A stretch of DNA of 64,000 bases from Hydrogenophaga sp. PBL-H3 (GTDB taxonomy: Bacteria > Pseudomonadota > Gammaproteobacteria > Burkholderiales > Burkholderiaceae_C), in NCBI RefSeq assembly GCF_010104355.1, contig NZ_CP044972.1, positions 2,170,001 to 2,234,000 of the forward strand, written 5' to 3'. A program made the position numbers and the translations under genes. Of this stretch, positions 28,331-37,026 are shown piece after piece (the first letter of the stretch is position 1; each line of letters opens with the position of its first letter). The notes beneath the pieces were generated by a model. It saw only the letters and a program-made list of their open reading frames with translations. It ran no database searches and was not told where the DNA came from.

Positions 28331-29190
28331 TGTTTGAACAGCCCTTCGGGCTTGTAGAGCAGCACGGCGGCCATGAGCATGTAAACAGCCATGCCGGCGA
28401 TCTGCGGCACCAGCACCTTGCCGAAGGTGTCGACCAGGCCCACGAGCAAGGCGGCCACCAACGCACCACGCACCGAGCCAATGCCGCCGATGACCACCAC
28501 CACGAAACACATGATCAGCACCGAGCTGCCCATGCCGGGGTAGACGCTGGCGATGGGCGAAGCGATCATGCCGGCGATGGCGGCGAGCGCCACGCCCAGC
28601 GCAAACACCACGCCGTGGATAAGGCGGATGTTGATGCCCAGCGACTCGGTCATCTCGCGGTTGAAGGCTCCCGCGCGGATCTTCATGCCCAGGCGCGTCT
28701 TGGAGATCAGCAGGTACAGACCCAGCGCCAGCGCGATGCACACGCCCGACATCACCAGCCGGTACACCGGGTACGAAAGGTTGTCCGTCAACGGGATCGA
28801 CCAGTTCAGCACCTCGGGCACCTGCACCGCGTGCACGTCGTCGCCCCAGAGGATGGAGCGCACCTCTTCAAAGATGTAGATCAGGCCAAAGGTGAGCAGC
28901 ACCTGGTCCAGGTGGTCGCGGTGGTAGAAGTGCCGAAACAGCGACCACTCCAGCAGCCAGCCCAGCGCCACGGCAATCACCGTGCCCAGAGCGATGGCCA
29001 ACACCAGGCTGTCGAGCTGGCCGACCAGGAACCACGCAAGATAGGCGCCCAGCATGTAGAAGCTGCCGTGTGCCAGATTGACCACACCCATGATCCCGAA
29101 GATCAGCGTGAGGCCCGCGGCCAGCATGAACAGCAACAGGCCGTATTGCAGGCTGTTGAGCAGCTGGATGAGGAAGTTGGCGAAATCCAT
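28327..29190 (-). CDS. livH: Liv-type ABC transporter permease LivH
   Basis: The 287-residue permease starts at ATG 29190 (MDFANFLIQLLNSLQYG) and has the LivH signature GVVNLAHGSFYMLGAYLAW and a cytoplasmic loop with GMKIRAGAFNREMTESLGIN. About eight transmembrane segments are visible. It is the first gene after the intrinsic terminator that separates it from the binding-protein gene, so the membrane/ATPase genes are expected to be transcribed below the binding protein. An upstream open extension to 29352 crosses that terminator and is rejected. Confidence 0.9.
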   Translation of the reverse strand: MDFANFLIQLLNSLQYGLLLFMLAAGLTLIFGIMGVVNLAHGSFYMLGAYLAWFLVGQLDSLVLAIALGTVIAVALGWLLEWSLFRHFYHRDHLDQVLLTFGLIYIFEEVRSILWGDDVHAVQVPEVLNWSIPLTDNLSYPVYRLVMSGVCIALALGLYLLISKTRLGMKIRAGAFNREMTESLGINIRLIHGVVFALGVALAAIAGMIASPIASVYPGMGSSVLIMCFVVVVIGGIGSVRGALVAALLVGLVDTFGKVLVPQIAGMAVYMLMAAVLLYKPEGLFKQ

Positions 29191-29227
29191 GGGCGAGCAG
29201 GTGGGTCGAGAGATCTGTTTAGCGTGC

Positions 29228-29260
29228 AAAAAACAGGCCAGCGCCCGTGAGGCGCCGGCC
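29228..29260 (-). terminator. Attenuating terminator between livK-type and livH genes
   Basis: Ten-base arms (29236-29245 and 29251-29260, one G-U pair) with a 5-base loop precede six T residues on the minus strand. Located inside the operon after the binding-protein gene, it likely reduces readthrough into the permease genes. Confidence 0.85.
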
Positions 29261-29302
29261 TGCTGCGAGACCAGCCCGCATGGGGCGCGGGCCCGACTGA
29301 CT

Positions 29303-30490
29303 TCAGCCCATGCGGCAGCCAGTGGCAGGGTCGGCCACGGCCTTCTGCGCAATGCCGATGACCTTGTTTTCCTTGTTCTCGACCTTGCGCAGGTACATGT
29401 CCTGGATCGGGTTGTGCGCGGCGCTCATCTTCCACTTGCCGCGCGGGCTGTCGATCTCGGCGCCGTTCATGGCCGCGTACAGGGCAGGCTTGTTGTTGAG
29501 ATCGCCCTTCACGGCATTGGCGCCCTTCACGAGCAACAAACCGGTGTCGTAACCCTGCACCGCGTACACATCAGGCTGCAGCTTGAAGGTCTTGGCGTAC
29601 TCCAGGCGGAATTTCTTGTTGCGCGGCGTGTCCAGCGAATCGCTGTAGTGCATGGTGGTCAGCACGCCGTTGGCCGCATCACCGGCGGCATCCAGCACAC
29701 CTTCGGTCAGGAAGCCCGAGCCGTAGAGCTGGATGTTCTTGTTCAGGCCAGCCGCTGCGAAGTCGCGCAGGAACTTGGCGGCGCCACCACCGGCGAAGAA
29801 GCAGGCCACGGCATCGGGGTTGAGTGAGGCGATCTCGGTGAGCAGCGCCTGGAACTCCACATTGGGGAAGGGCAGGCCCAGCTTCTTGACAATGGTGCCG
29901 CCGGCCGCCGTGTAGCTTTGTTCGAAACCTTCGAAGGCTTCGTCGCCAGCCGCGTAGTTCCAGGTGATCCACACGGCTTTCTTGTGGCCGCGCTCCATCA
30001 TGGCCTTGCCCAGCGCCAGCGTGGGCTGGGAGTTGGTGAACGAGGTGCGGAAGACGTTGGGTGCGCACTGCGCGCGGGTGGCCACGTGCACGCCCGCGTT
30101 GGGGATCAGGCTGAGCACGCCGCTGTCGCGCGCCACCTTGTGGATGCCCATCTGCACACCCGAGTGCACGGTGCCTACGAGCACATCGACCTTGTCGCGC
30201 TGCACCAGGCGGGTGGCGTTCTCGATGCCCTTGGCCGGGTTGGATTCGTCATCGACCTTGAAGAACTCCACCTCACGACCGCCGAGCTTGCCGCCCTGTT
30301 CGTTCAGAGCCATGCGGAAGCCGTTTTCGATCGCCACGCCCAGCTGGGCGAAGGTGCCGGTGTAGGGCAGCATGAAACCCACACGGACCTTGTCCGACTG
30401 TGCGCGCGCGAATTCGGGCAGCAACAGGCCGGTGGACGCGGCGCCGATCACGGCAGCGCTGCGGGTCAGGACAAGTCGGCGAGTGGTCAT
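29303..30490 (-). CDS. Periplasmic binding protein of the Liv-type ABC transporter
   Basis: The 395-residue Leu/Ile/Val-binding-type (PBP type I) protein begins with a twin-arginine-like leader (TTRRLVLTRSAAVIGAA, cleavage near ARA-QSD) and continues with VGFMLPYTGTFAQLGVAIENGF. It would capture substrate for LivHMGF. GGAG lies upstream of the ATG at 30490. Because pobA and pobR are 5-7 kb downstream and members of this family also bind aromatic acids, its ligand could be a benzoate or phenylpropanoid derivative; sequence cannot decide. Confidence 0.88.
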   Translation of the reverse strand: MTTRRLVLTRSAAVIGAASTGLLLPEFARAQSDKVRVGFMLPYTGTFAQLGVAIENGFRMALNEQGGKLGGREVEFFKVDDESNPAKGIENATRLVQRDKVDVLVGTVHSGVQMGIHKVARDSGVLSLIPNAGVHVATRAQCAPNVFRTSFTNSQPTLALGKAMMERGHKKAVWITWNYAAGDEAFEGFEQSYTAAGGTIVKKLGLPFPNVEFQALLTEIASLNPDAVACFFAGGGAAKFLRDFAAAGLNKNIQLYGSGFLTEGVLDAAGDAANGVLTTMHYSDSLDTPRNKKFRLEYAKTFKLQPDVYAVQGYDTGLLLVKGANAVKGDLNNKPALYAAMNGAEIDSPRGKWKMSAAHNPIQDMYLRKVENKENKVIGIAQKAVADPATGCRMG

Positions 30491-30624
30491 TGAGGATCTC
30501 CAGGTGGGTTGGCGGAAAGCGGTGGGATGTAGCGGCACTGTAGGGGCGAGGGTGCCGATTGGCGATACAGAATAACCCGTACTTGAAGCTTGAACTATTT
30601 ACATATCAATCGACAGAGCGGCTG

Positions 30625-31098
30625 TCAGGTTGTGGCATTCAGGGCAAACGCGAGCCACTCGCGAGCCCACGCCGTGCAAACCACCTCGGGCTCGGTGCCG
30701 GCCGAGGCGTCGTGCCGAAATACCTCACCGATGCGAACCGCGCCCAGATCCGCCAAGCGCTCGTCAAACCGCAAGCCGCCGTTGCAGAACGTCTGGGGAT
30801 AGACGCTGTCGCCCAGGGCAATCACGCCATAGCGCACCGAGCCCAGGTACTTGGGTTCACTGGCCAGGGATTCGTACAGATGGCGCGCGTTGTCGGGCAC
30901 GTCACCCGCGCCGTAGGTCGATGTGCAGATGACGTAAAGTGCATCTTCCTCAAAAACCTGGATGCCCAGACCGTCCATCAAGCGAACTTCAATGCTTGAG
31001 ACCAGATCCGCGCAATCCATCTCGATGGCTTGGGCCACGTACTCGGCGGTGTTGGTCATGGTCCCGACCAGGATGAGGAGTTTTGAAGGCGTGCTCAT
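30625..31098 (-). CDS. Flavodoxin-domain protein (MioC-like)
   Basis: The 157-residue protein has the FMN phosphate loop GTMTNTAEYVA at about residues 13-23, the aromatic loop TSTYGAGDVPDNA and GLGDSVY-like ALGDSVYPQTFC. It resembles MioC/flavodoxin short-chain domains used for one-electron transfer, for example in biotin synthase reduction. ATG at 31098. It is a monocistronic minus-strand gene between the liv cluster and two tRNA genes; no partner reductase is adjacent. Confidence 0.87.
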   Translation of the reverse strand: MSTPSKLLILVGTMTNTAEYVAQAIEMDCADLVSSIEVRLMDGLGIQVFEEDALYVICTSTYGAGDVPDNARHLYESLASEPKYLGSVRYGVIALGDSVYPQTFCNGGLRFDERLADLGAVRIGEVFRHDASAGTEPEVVCTAWAREWLAFALNATT

Positions 31099-31227
31099 AT
31101 GATGTGCACGCAATATACTTCATGTTTTTCCGCTGACCACCCCGGGAAAACCCCGACAGGGCAGGGTGAAATGCAGTGTGGTGTGGCCGACGGCCTGTGT
31201 TGGGTGCGTTGGGCGTCAAAGCTGGGG

Positions 31228-31304
31228 TGGCCTGCCCGGAGGGACTCGAACCCCCGACCTGCTGCTTAGAAGGCAGCTGCTCTATCCGGTTGAGCTACGG
31301 GCAG
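31228..31304 (-). tRNA. tRNA-Arg (TCT anticodon)
   Basis: The 77-nt minus-strand sequence folds as a cloverleaf: acceptor CTGCCCG/CGGGCAG, D-arm GCTC...GAGC, anticodon stem GCTGC/GCAGC enclosing CTTCTAA (anticodon TCT), T-arm with TTCGAGT loop, discriminator G and an encoded CCA (31228-31230 as the complement). Confidence 0.95.
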
Positions 31305-31332
31305 ACAGATAACCGGCAGCACATAGAAGAAA

Positions 31333-31359
31333 GGCCCACAGAGTGGGCCTTTTTCTTTT
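31333..31359 (-). terminator. Terminator between the two tRNA genes
   Basis: Arms GGCCCAC (31333-31339) and GTGGGCC (31343-31349) with a 3-base loop. On the minus strand the hairpin is followed by a U-rich TTTCTTC; on the plus strand by T-rich sequence, so it may also act for plus-strand transcription. Confidence 0.7.
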
Positions 31360-31367
31360 TCGATGAA

Positions 31368-31444
31368 TGGTCGGAGCGGCGGGATTCGAACTCGCGACCC
31401 TCTGCTCCCAAAGCAGATGCGCTACCAGGCTGCGCTACGCTCCG
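31368..31444 (-). tRNA. tRNA-Pro (TGG anticodon)
   Basis: Minus-strand 77-nt cloverleaf with acceptor CGGAGCG/CGCTCCG, anticodon stem TCTGC/GCAGA around TTTGGGA (anticodon TGG), T-loop TTCGAAT, discriminator A and encoded CCA. It precedes tRNA-Arg on the same strand with a terminator between. Confidence 0.95.
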
Positions 31445-31501
31445 ACTAAGCTGCGAATTGTACCTGCTGAAATGCCCGGTTCTGGAGCGCAGGCACCACT
31501 T

Positions 31502-32206
31502 TCATCTCTTTTCGTACTGAGTCTTGCCAAACAGGATGTCGCGAGACTTGTCGTCGGTGAGGGGTTTGCGGGCATCGGCGAGCACCGCCACCCCGCGTTG
31601 CACGGCGGGACGTGCGGCAATTTTGTCGAACCAGGCCTTGAGATGGGGATAGTCGGCCCAGTCGATGCCTTGGTTCTGCCAGCTGCGCAGCCAGGGGAAG
31701 ATCGCAATGTCGGCGATGGTGTACTGGTTGCCCGCGATGAACTTCTGGCTTTCCAGTTGCTTGTTCATCACGCCATACAGACGCCTGGCCTCGTTGGTAT
31801 AGCGGTTGATGGCGTACTCGATCTTCTCCGGCGCGTAGATGCGGAAGTGGTGCGCCTGGCCCAACATGGGGCCCACGCCGCCCATTTGAAACATCAGCCA
31901 TTCCAACACCTTGAACTTCGCCCGGTCGGACTTGGGCAAGAACTTGCCGGTCTTGGCCGCCAGGTAAAGCAGGATGGCGCCCGACTCGAACAGGCTGATG
32001 GGTTTGCCGTCCGGGCCATCGGAATCGACCAGCGCCGGGATCTTGTTGTTGGGGCTGATCTTCAGGAACTCGGGTTGGAACTGGTCGCCCTGGCCGATGT
32101 TGACGGCGTGCACTTGCCAGTCGCGGCCCAGGCGCAATCCACACTCTTCGAGCATGACGTGGACCTTGTGGCCATTGGGAGTGGGCCATGAGTGGACATT
32201 GATCAT
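31502..32206 (-). CDS. Glutathione S-transferase family disulfide-bond oxidoreductase, YfcG/YghU-like
   Basis: The 234-residue GST has the Nu-class start SWPTPNGHKVHVMLEE with the Asn/Thr active-site region, FLKISPNNKIPALVD (cis-Pro loop), LFESGAILLYL, and the C-terminal motif VGPMLGQAHHF. These are hallmarks of YfcG/YghU proteins, which bind two glutathiones and act as disulfide reductases. The ATG at 32206 was chosen by homology; an upstream in-frame start adds 56 unsupported residues. It is minus strand, 57 bp downstream of the tRNA-Pro 5' end. Confidence 0.9.
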   Translation of the reverse strand: MINVHSWPTPNGHKVHVMLEECGLRLGRDWQVHAVNIGQGDQFQPEFLKISPNNKIPALVDSDGPDGKPISLFESGAILLYLAAKTGKFLPKSDRAKFKVLEWLMFQMGGVGPMLGQAHHFRIYAPEKIEYAINRYTNEARRLYGVMNKQLESQKFIAGNQYTIADIAIFPWLRSWQNQGIDWADYPHLKAWFDKIAARPAVQRGVAVLADARKPLTDDKSRDILFGKTQYEKR

Positions 32207-32273
32207 CAAATCGGCCTTTCTGTGGGGGCTTGCCACGCGCAAGTGGCCGCACTCTAAGGTAAAACCCGAAACC

Positions 32274-32939
32274 ATGTTTGCAAGTTTGAAGAATGTCTTG
32301 ATGCGCCCCGCATGGCTGCGCGCCAGTTCGGCGCCGCTGACCAAATGGGCGCAGGACCATGCGCTGACGTTCAACCCGATGGAGGGTGGCGCCTATGCCC
32401 TGACGGGTCGTTGGCAAGAGCGCCCGGTGCGCATCCAATGCCTGGAGACTTCGCGCCCGTTCATTCAAGGCATGGAGTTGATGGCCCGCGCCGACCTGGG
32501 CCTCAAGCAAGAGGGCAACGTGGTGGTGATGAACCGCCGGCTGAAGGATGTCCTGGAGGCGCAGTCGCGTGCCCTGTACTCACAGTACACAGACGATCTG
32601 CAGACCATGGCGGGCGTGGTGCCCGAAGAGGTTCGCTGGCTGGCCATGTACCGCGATGCCGGATGGGCTGGACCCGACCGGCGTTTCTGGAGCCGCTACG
32701 CGGTGCTCACCGACGCGCCAGACATGGCCAAGCGCTGGATCGACAGCGAAACCGAACAACAGCTGATGGCCTGGCCCGAGTGGGTGTCTGATGAGACACC
32801 GGTGATGTTGATGCTGCAACGCGGCAAGACCTACCTGCGCATGCAGATCGATCGCCAGGGGGACTCGGCCACCGCGCTGCACGCCCTGGGCCTGTTTGAG
32901 CGAGCAAGCCAGCGTGCGCTGGAGATGGCTGCCCGCTGA
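32274..32939 (+). CDS. Conserved hypothetical protein
   Basis: The 221-residue soluble protein has no domain I can name. It has no signal peptide or membrane segment, contains several Trp-rich stretches (RWLAMYRDAGWAGPDRRFWSRY-like) and a conserved-looking GRWQERPVRIQ. It is divergent from the YfcG-like gene with a 67 bp gap, and converges on an acyl-CoA dehydrogenase gene. The ATG at 32274 follows SD-poor sequence; an upstream TAAGGT box could serve as a -10. It is clearly coding by length and absence of a competing frame. Confidence 0.72.
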   Translation: MFASLKNVLMRPAWLRASSAPLTKWAQDHALTFNPMEGGAYALTGRWQERPVRIQCLETSRPFIQGMELMARADLGLKQEGNVVVMNRRLKDVLEAQSRALYSQYTDDLQTMAGVVPEEVRWLAMYRDAGWAGPDRRFWSRYAVLTDAPDMAKRWIDSETEQQLMAWPEWVSDETPVMLMLQRGKTYLRMQIDRQGDSATALHALGLFERASQRALEMAAR

Positions 32940-32961
32940 ACCTGCCGCTGACAGCGTGGCT

Positions 32962-34221
32962 TCAGGAGCCGCGCGTGATCGGCATCTCCACCTCGGTTTT
33001 CACGAGCATGTGCTTGGCCAGTTCCAGTTTGGCGATCGACATGCGGTGCACCTCGTCCGGTCCATCGGCCAGGCGCAGGGTGCGCTGGCTGGCGTAGCTG
33101 TAGGCCAGCGGGAAATCGTCGCTCACGCCGCCACCGCCGTGCGCCTGAATCGCCATGTCGATGATGTCGCAGGCCATGTTGGGCGCCACCACCTTGATCA
33201 TTGCGATTTCCGCCTTGGCGACCTTGTTGCCCACGGTGTCCATCATGTAAGCGGCTTTGAGCGTGAGCAGGCGCGCCATCTCGATGCGGCAGCGGGCATC
33301 GGCGATGCGCTCATGCCACACTGACTGGGCAGACACCGGCTTGCCGAACGCGACACGGCTGTTGAGCCGCTTGCACATGAGTTCCATGGCACGCTCGGCT
33401 GCGCCGATGGAGCGCATGCAGTGGTGGATGCGGCCAGGGCCGAGGCGTCCTTGTGCAATCTCGAAGCCACGGCCTTCGCCCAGCAACAGGTTGCCCACCG
33501 GCACGCGCACATTCTTGAGCACCACCTCCATGTGGCCATGCGGAGCATCGTCGTAACCAAATACCGAGAGCGGACGCACGATGGTGACGCCCTGGCTGTT
33601 GGCCGGCACGATGATCATCGACTGTTGCGAGTGGCGCGGCGCATCCGGGTTGCTCTTGCCCATGACGATGTAGACCGCGCAGCGTGGGTCGCCCGCACCC
33701 GACGACCACCACTTGCGGCCATTGATCACGTACTCGTTGCCATCGCGCTCGATGCTGCACTCGATGTTGGTCGCGTCCGATGAAGCCACGTCGGGCTCGG
33801 TCATCAGGAAGGCCGAACGGATCTCGCCGCGCAGCAGCGGCTCCAGCCATTGGTCCTTGAGTTCCTCGCTGGCGTAGCGTTCGAAGGTCTCCATGTTGCC
33901 GGTGTCGGGTGCCGAGCAGTTGAAGACCTCGGCGGCGAACGGCACGCGGCCCATGATTTCGCACATGGGGGCGTACTCCAGGTTGGAGAGGCCCTGCGGC
34001 GCGCGCGGGCTGCGCGGCAGGAACAGGTTCCACAGGCCGGCGGCCTGCGCCTTGGGCTTGAGCTCTTCAATGATCTCGGTGGGAATCCACGCGTTGCCCT
34101 TGGCGCGGTTGGCGGCAATCTCGCTGAAGAAGCGCGCTTCGTTCGGGTAGATGTGCTCGTCCATGAACGCCAGCAGGCGCTCGCGCATGTCCTTGACCTT
34201 GTCGGTGTAGTCGAAATTCAT
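32962..34221 (-). CDS. Acyl-CoA dehydrogenase, ACAD10/11-like (4-hydroxyacyl-CoA type)
   Basis: The 419-residue enzyme carries [15 protein letters not shown] and the C-terminal [12 protein letters not shown]. This DGPDEV segment, with Asp where ordinary acyl-CoA dehydrogenases have a catalytic Glu, is characteristic of the ACAD10/11 group, which in bacteria (LvaC-type) and animals processes phosphorylated 4-hydroxyacyl-CoA. The neighbouring gene encodes the kinase-like partner, supporting a 4-hydroxyacid/levulinate-type pathway. ATG at 34221 after a GGAGACACC SD. Confidence 0.87.
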   Translation of the reverse strand: MNFDYTDKVKDMRERLLAFMDEHIYPNEARFFSEIAANRAKGNAWIPTEIIEELKPKAQAAGLWNLFLPRSPRAPQGLSNLEYAPMCEIMGRVPFAAEVFNCSAPDTGNMETFERYASEELKDQWLEPLLRGEIRSAFLMTEPDVASSDATNIECSIERDGNEYVINGRKWWSSGAGDPRCAVYIVMGKSNPDAPRHSQQSMIIVPANSQGVTIVRPLSVFGYDDAPHGHMEVVLKNVRVPVGNLLLGEGRGFEIAQGRLGPGRIHHCMRSIGAAERAMELMCKRLNSRVAFGKPVSAQSVWHERIADARCRIEMARLLTLKAAYMMDTVGNKVAKAEIAMIKVVAPNMACDIIDMAIQAHGGGGVSDDFPLAYSYASQRTLRLADGPDEVHRMSIAKLELAKHMLVKTEVEMPITRGS

Positions 34222-34257
34222 GGTGTCTCCAGTGGGTGGTGTGGTGTTTGAAACGGT

Positions 34258-35343
34258 TCAGGTGCCGCTGGCGAATCGCCAGGCCATCTCTGCCATGGGG
34301 CGGGCACCGGCGGCAGACTTCACCGCCTGGTCGCTCGATGCGGTACCGGCCTCGACCCGCTTGGCGATGCCTTGCAGGATGGCTGCGAGGCGGAACATGT
34401 TGTAGGCGAGGTAGAAGTTCCAGTCGGCCTTGAGCTGCGCCGGGGTGGCGATGCCGGTGCGCTCGCAGTAGCTTGCGATGTACTCGTCTTCCGTGGGAAT
34501 GCCCAGGGCCTTCACGTCGAGCCCGCCGATGCCGCGGAACATGCCAGGCGGAATGTGCCAGGACATGCAGTGGTAGCTGAAGTCGGCCAGCGGATGGCCC
34601 AGGGTGGAGAGCTCCCAGTCGAGCACCGCGAGCACGCGTGGCTCCTGGCTGTGGAACATCAGGTTGTCGAGCCGGAAGTCGCCGTGCACCACCGACAGCA
34701 TCGACTCGTCGCGCGCCATGGCCGGAATGTTGTTGGGCAGCCATTCCATGAGCCGGTCCATTTCGGGGATGGGTTGGGTGATGGACGCCACGTATTGCTT
34801 GCTCCAGCGGCCGATCTGGCGCTCGAAGTAGTTGCCGGGCTTGCCGTAGCCGTCCAGGCCGATGGCCAGTGGCTTGACGGTGTGCAGCGCGGCGATGACG
34901 CGGTTCATTTCGTTGTAGATCGCGCCACGCTGCTCGTTCGTCATGCCGGGCAAAGACTGGTCCCACAGCACACGGCCGTTGACGCACTCCATGATGTAGA
35001 ACGCGCGTCCGATCACCGACTCGTCTTCGCACAACACGTGCATCTGCGCCACCGGCACGCCTGTGCCGTGCAGCGCACTCATCACACGAAACTCGCGCTC
35101 GATGGCGTGGGCCGAGGGCAGCAGCTTGGCCACTGGGCCGGGTTTTGCGCGCATCACGTAGGCGCGCTGGGGCGTGATGAGCTTGTAAGTGGGGTTGGAC
35201 TGGCCGCCCTTGAACATTTCCACGGTCAGTGGACCTTCGAACCCCGGCAAGCGGCTTTGCAGCCAGGTGGCCAGGGCGGCCTCGTCGAAAGCATGTTGGC
35301 CCGCCACGGGCCGGGTGCCGGTGAAGTTTTGTGTGTCGCTCAT
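34258..35343 (-). CDS. APH-type phosphotransferase, LvaA/ACAD10-11 kinase-domain-like
   Basis: The 361-residue protein has kinase-like motifs: MFKGGQSNPTYKL glycine-rich region, Brenner motif VVHGDFRLDNLMF and VLDWELSTLGHPLADF. It matches the phosphotransferase domain that is fused N-terminally to the dehydrogenase in eukaryotic ACAD10/11 and separate in bacterial LvaA. LvaA-type enzymes phosphorylate 4-hydroxyacyl-CoA to enable conversion to 3-hydroxyacyl-CoA. The ACAD gene lies 36 bp downstream. A Crp-family regulator gene is 49 bp upstream. Confidence 0.85.
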   Translation of the reverse strand: MSDTQNFTGTRPVAGQHAFDEAALATWLQSRLPGFEGPLTVEMFKGGQSNPTYKLITPQRAYVMRAKPGPVAKLLPSAHAIEREFRVMSALHGTGVPVAQMHVLCEDESVIGRAFYIMECVNGRVLWDQSLPGMTNEQRGAIYNEMNRVIAALHTVKPLAIGLDGYGKPGNYFERQIGRWSKQYVASITQPIPEMDRLMEWLPNNIPAMARDESMLSVVHGDFRLDNLMFHSQEPRVLAVLDWELSTLGHPLADFSYHCMSWHIPPGMFRGIGGLDVKALGIPTEDEYIASYCERTGIATPAQLKADWNFYLAYNMFRLAAILQGIAKRVEAGTASSDQAVKSAAGARPMAEMAWRFASGT

Positions 35344-35392
35344 TCGTGAAGGCCTGGGTGTGAAGTGGGAGAGGAGGCCGTCACGCAGAGCC

Positions 35393-36112
35393 TCAGGACT
35401 CGGCTTCCGCGATGCGCATCAGCATGTCCCGGTTGCGCACCACGAGCCCTCCCTGTTCGATGCGGATCGCATCGTCGCGCTCCATCGACTTGAGTTCCTG
35501 GTTCACCCGCTGGCGCGAAGCACCCAGCAGCTGAGCCAGCTCTTCCTGCGCCAGCTGCAGGCCGATGCGCATCTCGTTGCCGTCGGACAGGCAGGGCACA
35601 CCGTAGCTGCGCACCAGGTGAAGCAGCTGTTTGGCCAGACGCGCGCGCAGCGGCAAGGTGTTGAGGTCTTCCACCAGGCCGAACAGGGTGCGGATGCGCC
35701 GAGCCTGCAGGCGCATCAAGGCTTCGTACAGCTCCACATGCGTGCTGAGGATCTTCTGAAAGTCGGTGCGGGCCACGCACAGCAGCGTGGTGGGTCCATG
35801 GGCATACGCGTCGTGCGTGCGCTGGTCGCCATCGAACATCGCCACATCGCCAAACCACACACCCGGCTCCACATAGGTCAGCGTGATCTGCTTGCCCGAG
35901 AGCGATGTGGAACTCACGCGCACCGCGCCCTTGGCCACCGCCGTCCATTCGGAGGGAGGATCGCCTCGGGCAACGATCAGGTCGCTGTCCTTGAAACGCT
36001 TGACGTAGGCGCATCGGAGTATGTCGTGCCGCAGGGAAGGAGAAAGGCTGGAGAACCAGCGACCACTGTTGATCGCCTCGCGTTCTTCCATTGTCAGAAT
36101 CGGTTCGTCCAT
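35393..36112 (-). CDS. Crp/Fnr-family transcriptional regulator
   Basis: The 239-residue protein has a cyclic-nucleotide-binding-type beta-roll (about 20-135, with VEPGVWFGDVAMFDGDQRTHDA) and a winged HTH with LAQEELAQLLGASRQRVNQELKSM near 185-205. No Fe-S cysteines of the Fnr type are present. ATG at 36112 begins MDEPILTMEE. It lies between CoA-catabolic genes, and may control the dehydrogenase-kinase pair downstream. A weak CTTTT-N9-AAAAG inverted repeat precedes it. Confidence 0.87.
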   Translation of the reverse strand: MDEPILTMEEREAINSGRWFSSLSPSLRHDILRCAYVKRFKDSDLIVARGDPPSEWTAVAKGAVRVSSTSLSGKQITLTYVEPGVWFGDVAMFDGDQRTHDAYAHGPTTLLCVARTDFQKILSTHVELYEALMRLQARRIRTLFGLVEDLNTLPLRARLAKQLLHLVRSYGVPCLSDGNEMRIGLQLAQEELAQLLGASRQRVNQELKSMERDDAIRIEQGGLVVRNRDMLMRIAEAES

Positions 36113-36221
36113 GGGCTGTCTTTTGAGTGACTGAAAAGTCGATGATTGTCGCCACTGGGACGTGGCAACGGGCTCAGGGTATGCGCGCAGACCGTCCGCG
36201 CCTCCACAGGGGCGCCGCTGT

Positions 36222-37001
36222 TCAGCGGTAGTGGGCTGGGCGCTTGCTGATGAAAGCGTCGATGCCTTCACCTGCATTGGCGTGGTGCAGGTTGCGCACG
36301 AAGTGGTCGCGCTCGGCGCCCAGTTGCGCGTGCAGCAACACGGTGGTGGCGTCGTTGGCCAGCTCCTTGATGCTGGCCAGGGCATTGGGCGCGCGGGCGT
36401 TGAGACGCTCGCACAGTGCGAGCGCGTCCACCAGTGCCTCACCGGTGACGCTCACCGTGTTGATCACGCCCAACTGCTGCAAGCGTTCGGCACCAATGCG
36501 GTCGCCACACATCAACAATTGCAAGGCGGTGGCGCGAGGCAAGGCGCGCATGAGGCTCCAGGTGGCGCCCCCGTCGGGCGACAGGCCCACGTTGCTGTAG
36601 GCCATCACGAACACGCTGCTGTGCGCGGCCACCACCATGTCGCAGGCCAGCGCGAGTGAAAAACCAGCGCCGGCGCACGAGCCTTCCACAGCCGCTACAA
36701 CGGGCTTGGGAAACGCGCGGATGGTCTCGATCCAGTTGTGCAGACCCTCGATGCTTTGTGCCTGCACTTCCGGCGGCTGCTGGCGGTTGGACAGCAGCCG
36801 CTGCAGGTTGCCACCGGCGCAGAAGTGGTTGCCCTCGCCGGTGATCACCACGCTGCGCACCTCCGGGCTGCTCTCGGCCACGTTGAGCGCCTCCACGCCT
36901 GCGGCGTACATGTCGGGGCCGAGCGCGTTGCGGTGCTCGGGGTTGCTGATGGTCAGCACCATGGTCTGGCCATGGCTGTGGCTTTTGAGGCTGGCGGTCA
37001 T
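36222..37001 (-). CDS. Enoyl-CoA hydratase/isomerase, PaaG-like
   Basis: The 259-residue crotonase-fold protein has oxyanion-hole segments HFCAGGNL and CAGAGFSLALACD. Instead of the paired hydratase glutamates it has LSPDGGATWSL, the Asp-containing region of PaaG-type isomerases (delta-isomerisation of oxepin- or enoyl-CoA). It follows the PaaH-like dehydrogenase gene by 25 bp, an association seen in phenylacetate and related CoA pathways. ATG at 37001. Other paa genes are not in the window, so a role in phenylacetate catabolism is only a possibility. Confidence 0.85.
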   Translation of the reverse strand: MTASLKSHSHGQTMVLTISNPEHRNALGPDMYAAGVEALNVAESSPEVRSVVITGEGNHFCAGGNLQRLLSNRQQPPEVQAQSIEGLHNWIETIRAFPKPVVAAVEGSCAGAGFSLALACDMVVAAHSSVFVMAYSNVGLSPDGGATWSLMRALPRATALQLLMCGDRIGAERLQQLGVINTVSVTGEALVDALALCERLNARAPNALASIKELANDATTVLLHAQLGAERDHFVRNLHHANAGEGIDAFISKRPAHYR

Positions 37002-37026
37002 ATGGGGTGCGTCCTGTGGAGTTCGA

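Noticed and set aside
36120..36138. CTTTT-N9-AAAAG inverted repeat before the Crp-family gene
   Set aside because: Arms are short and differ from known Crp/Fnr sites; kept only as a remark.
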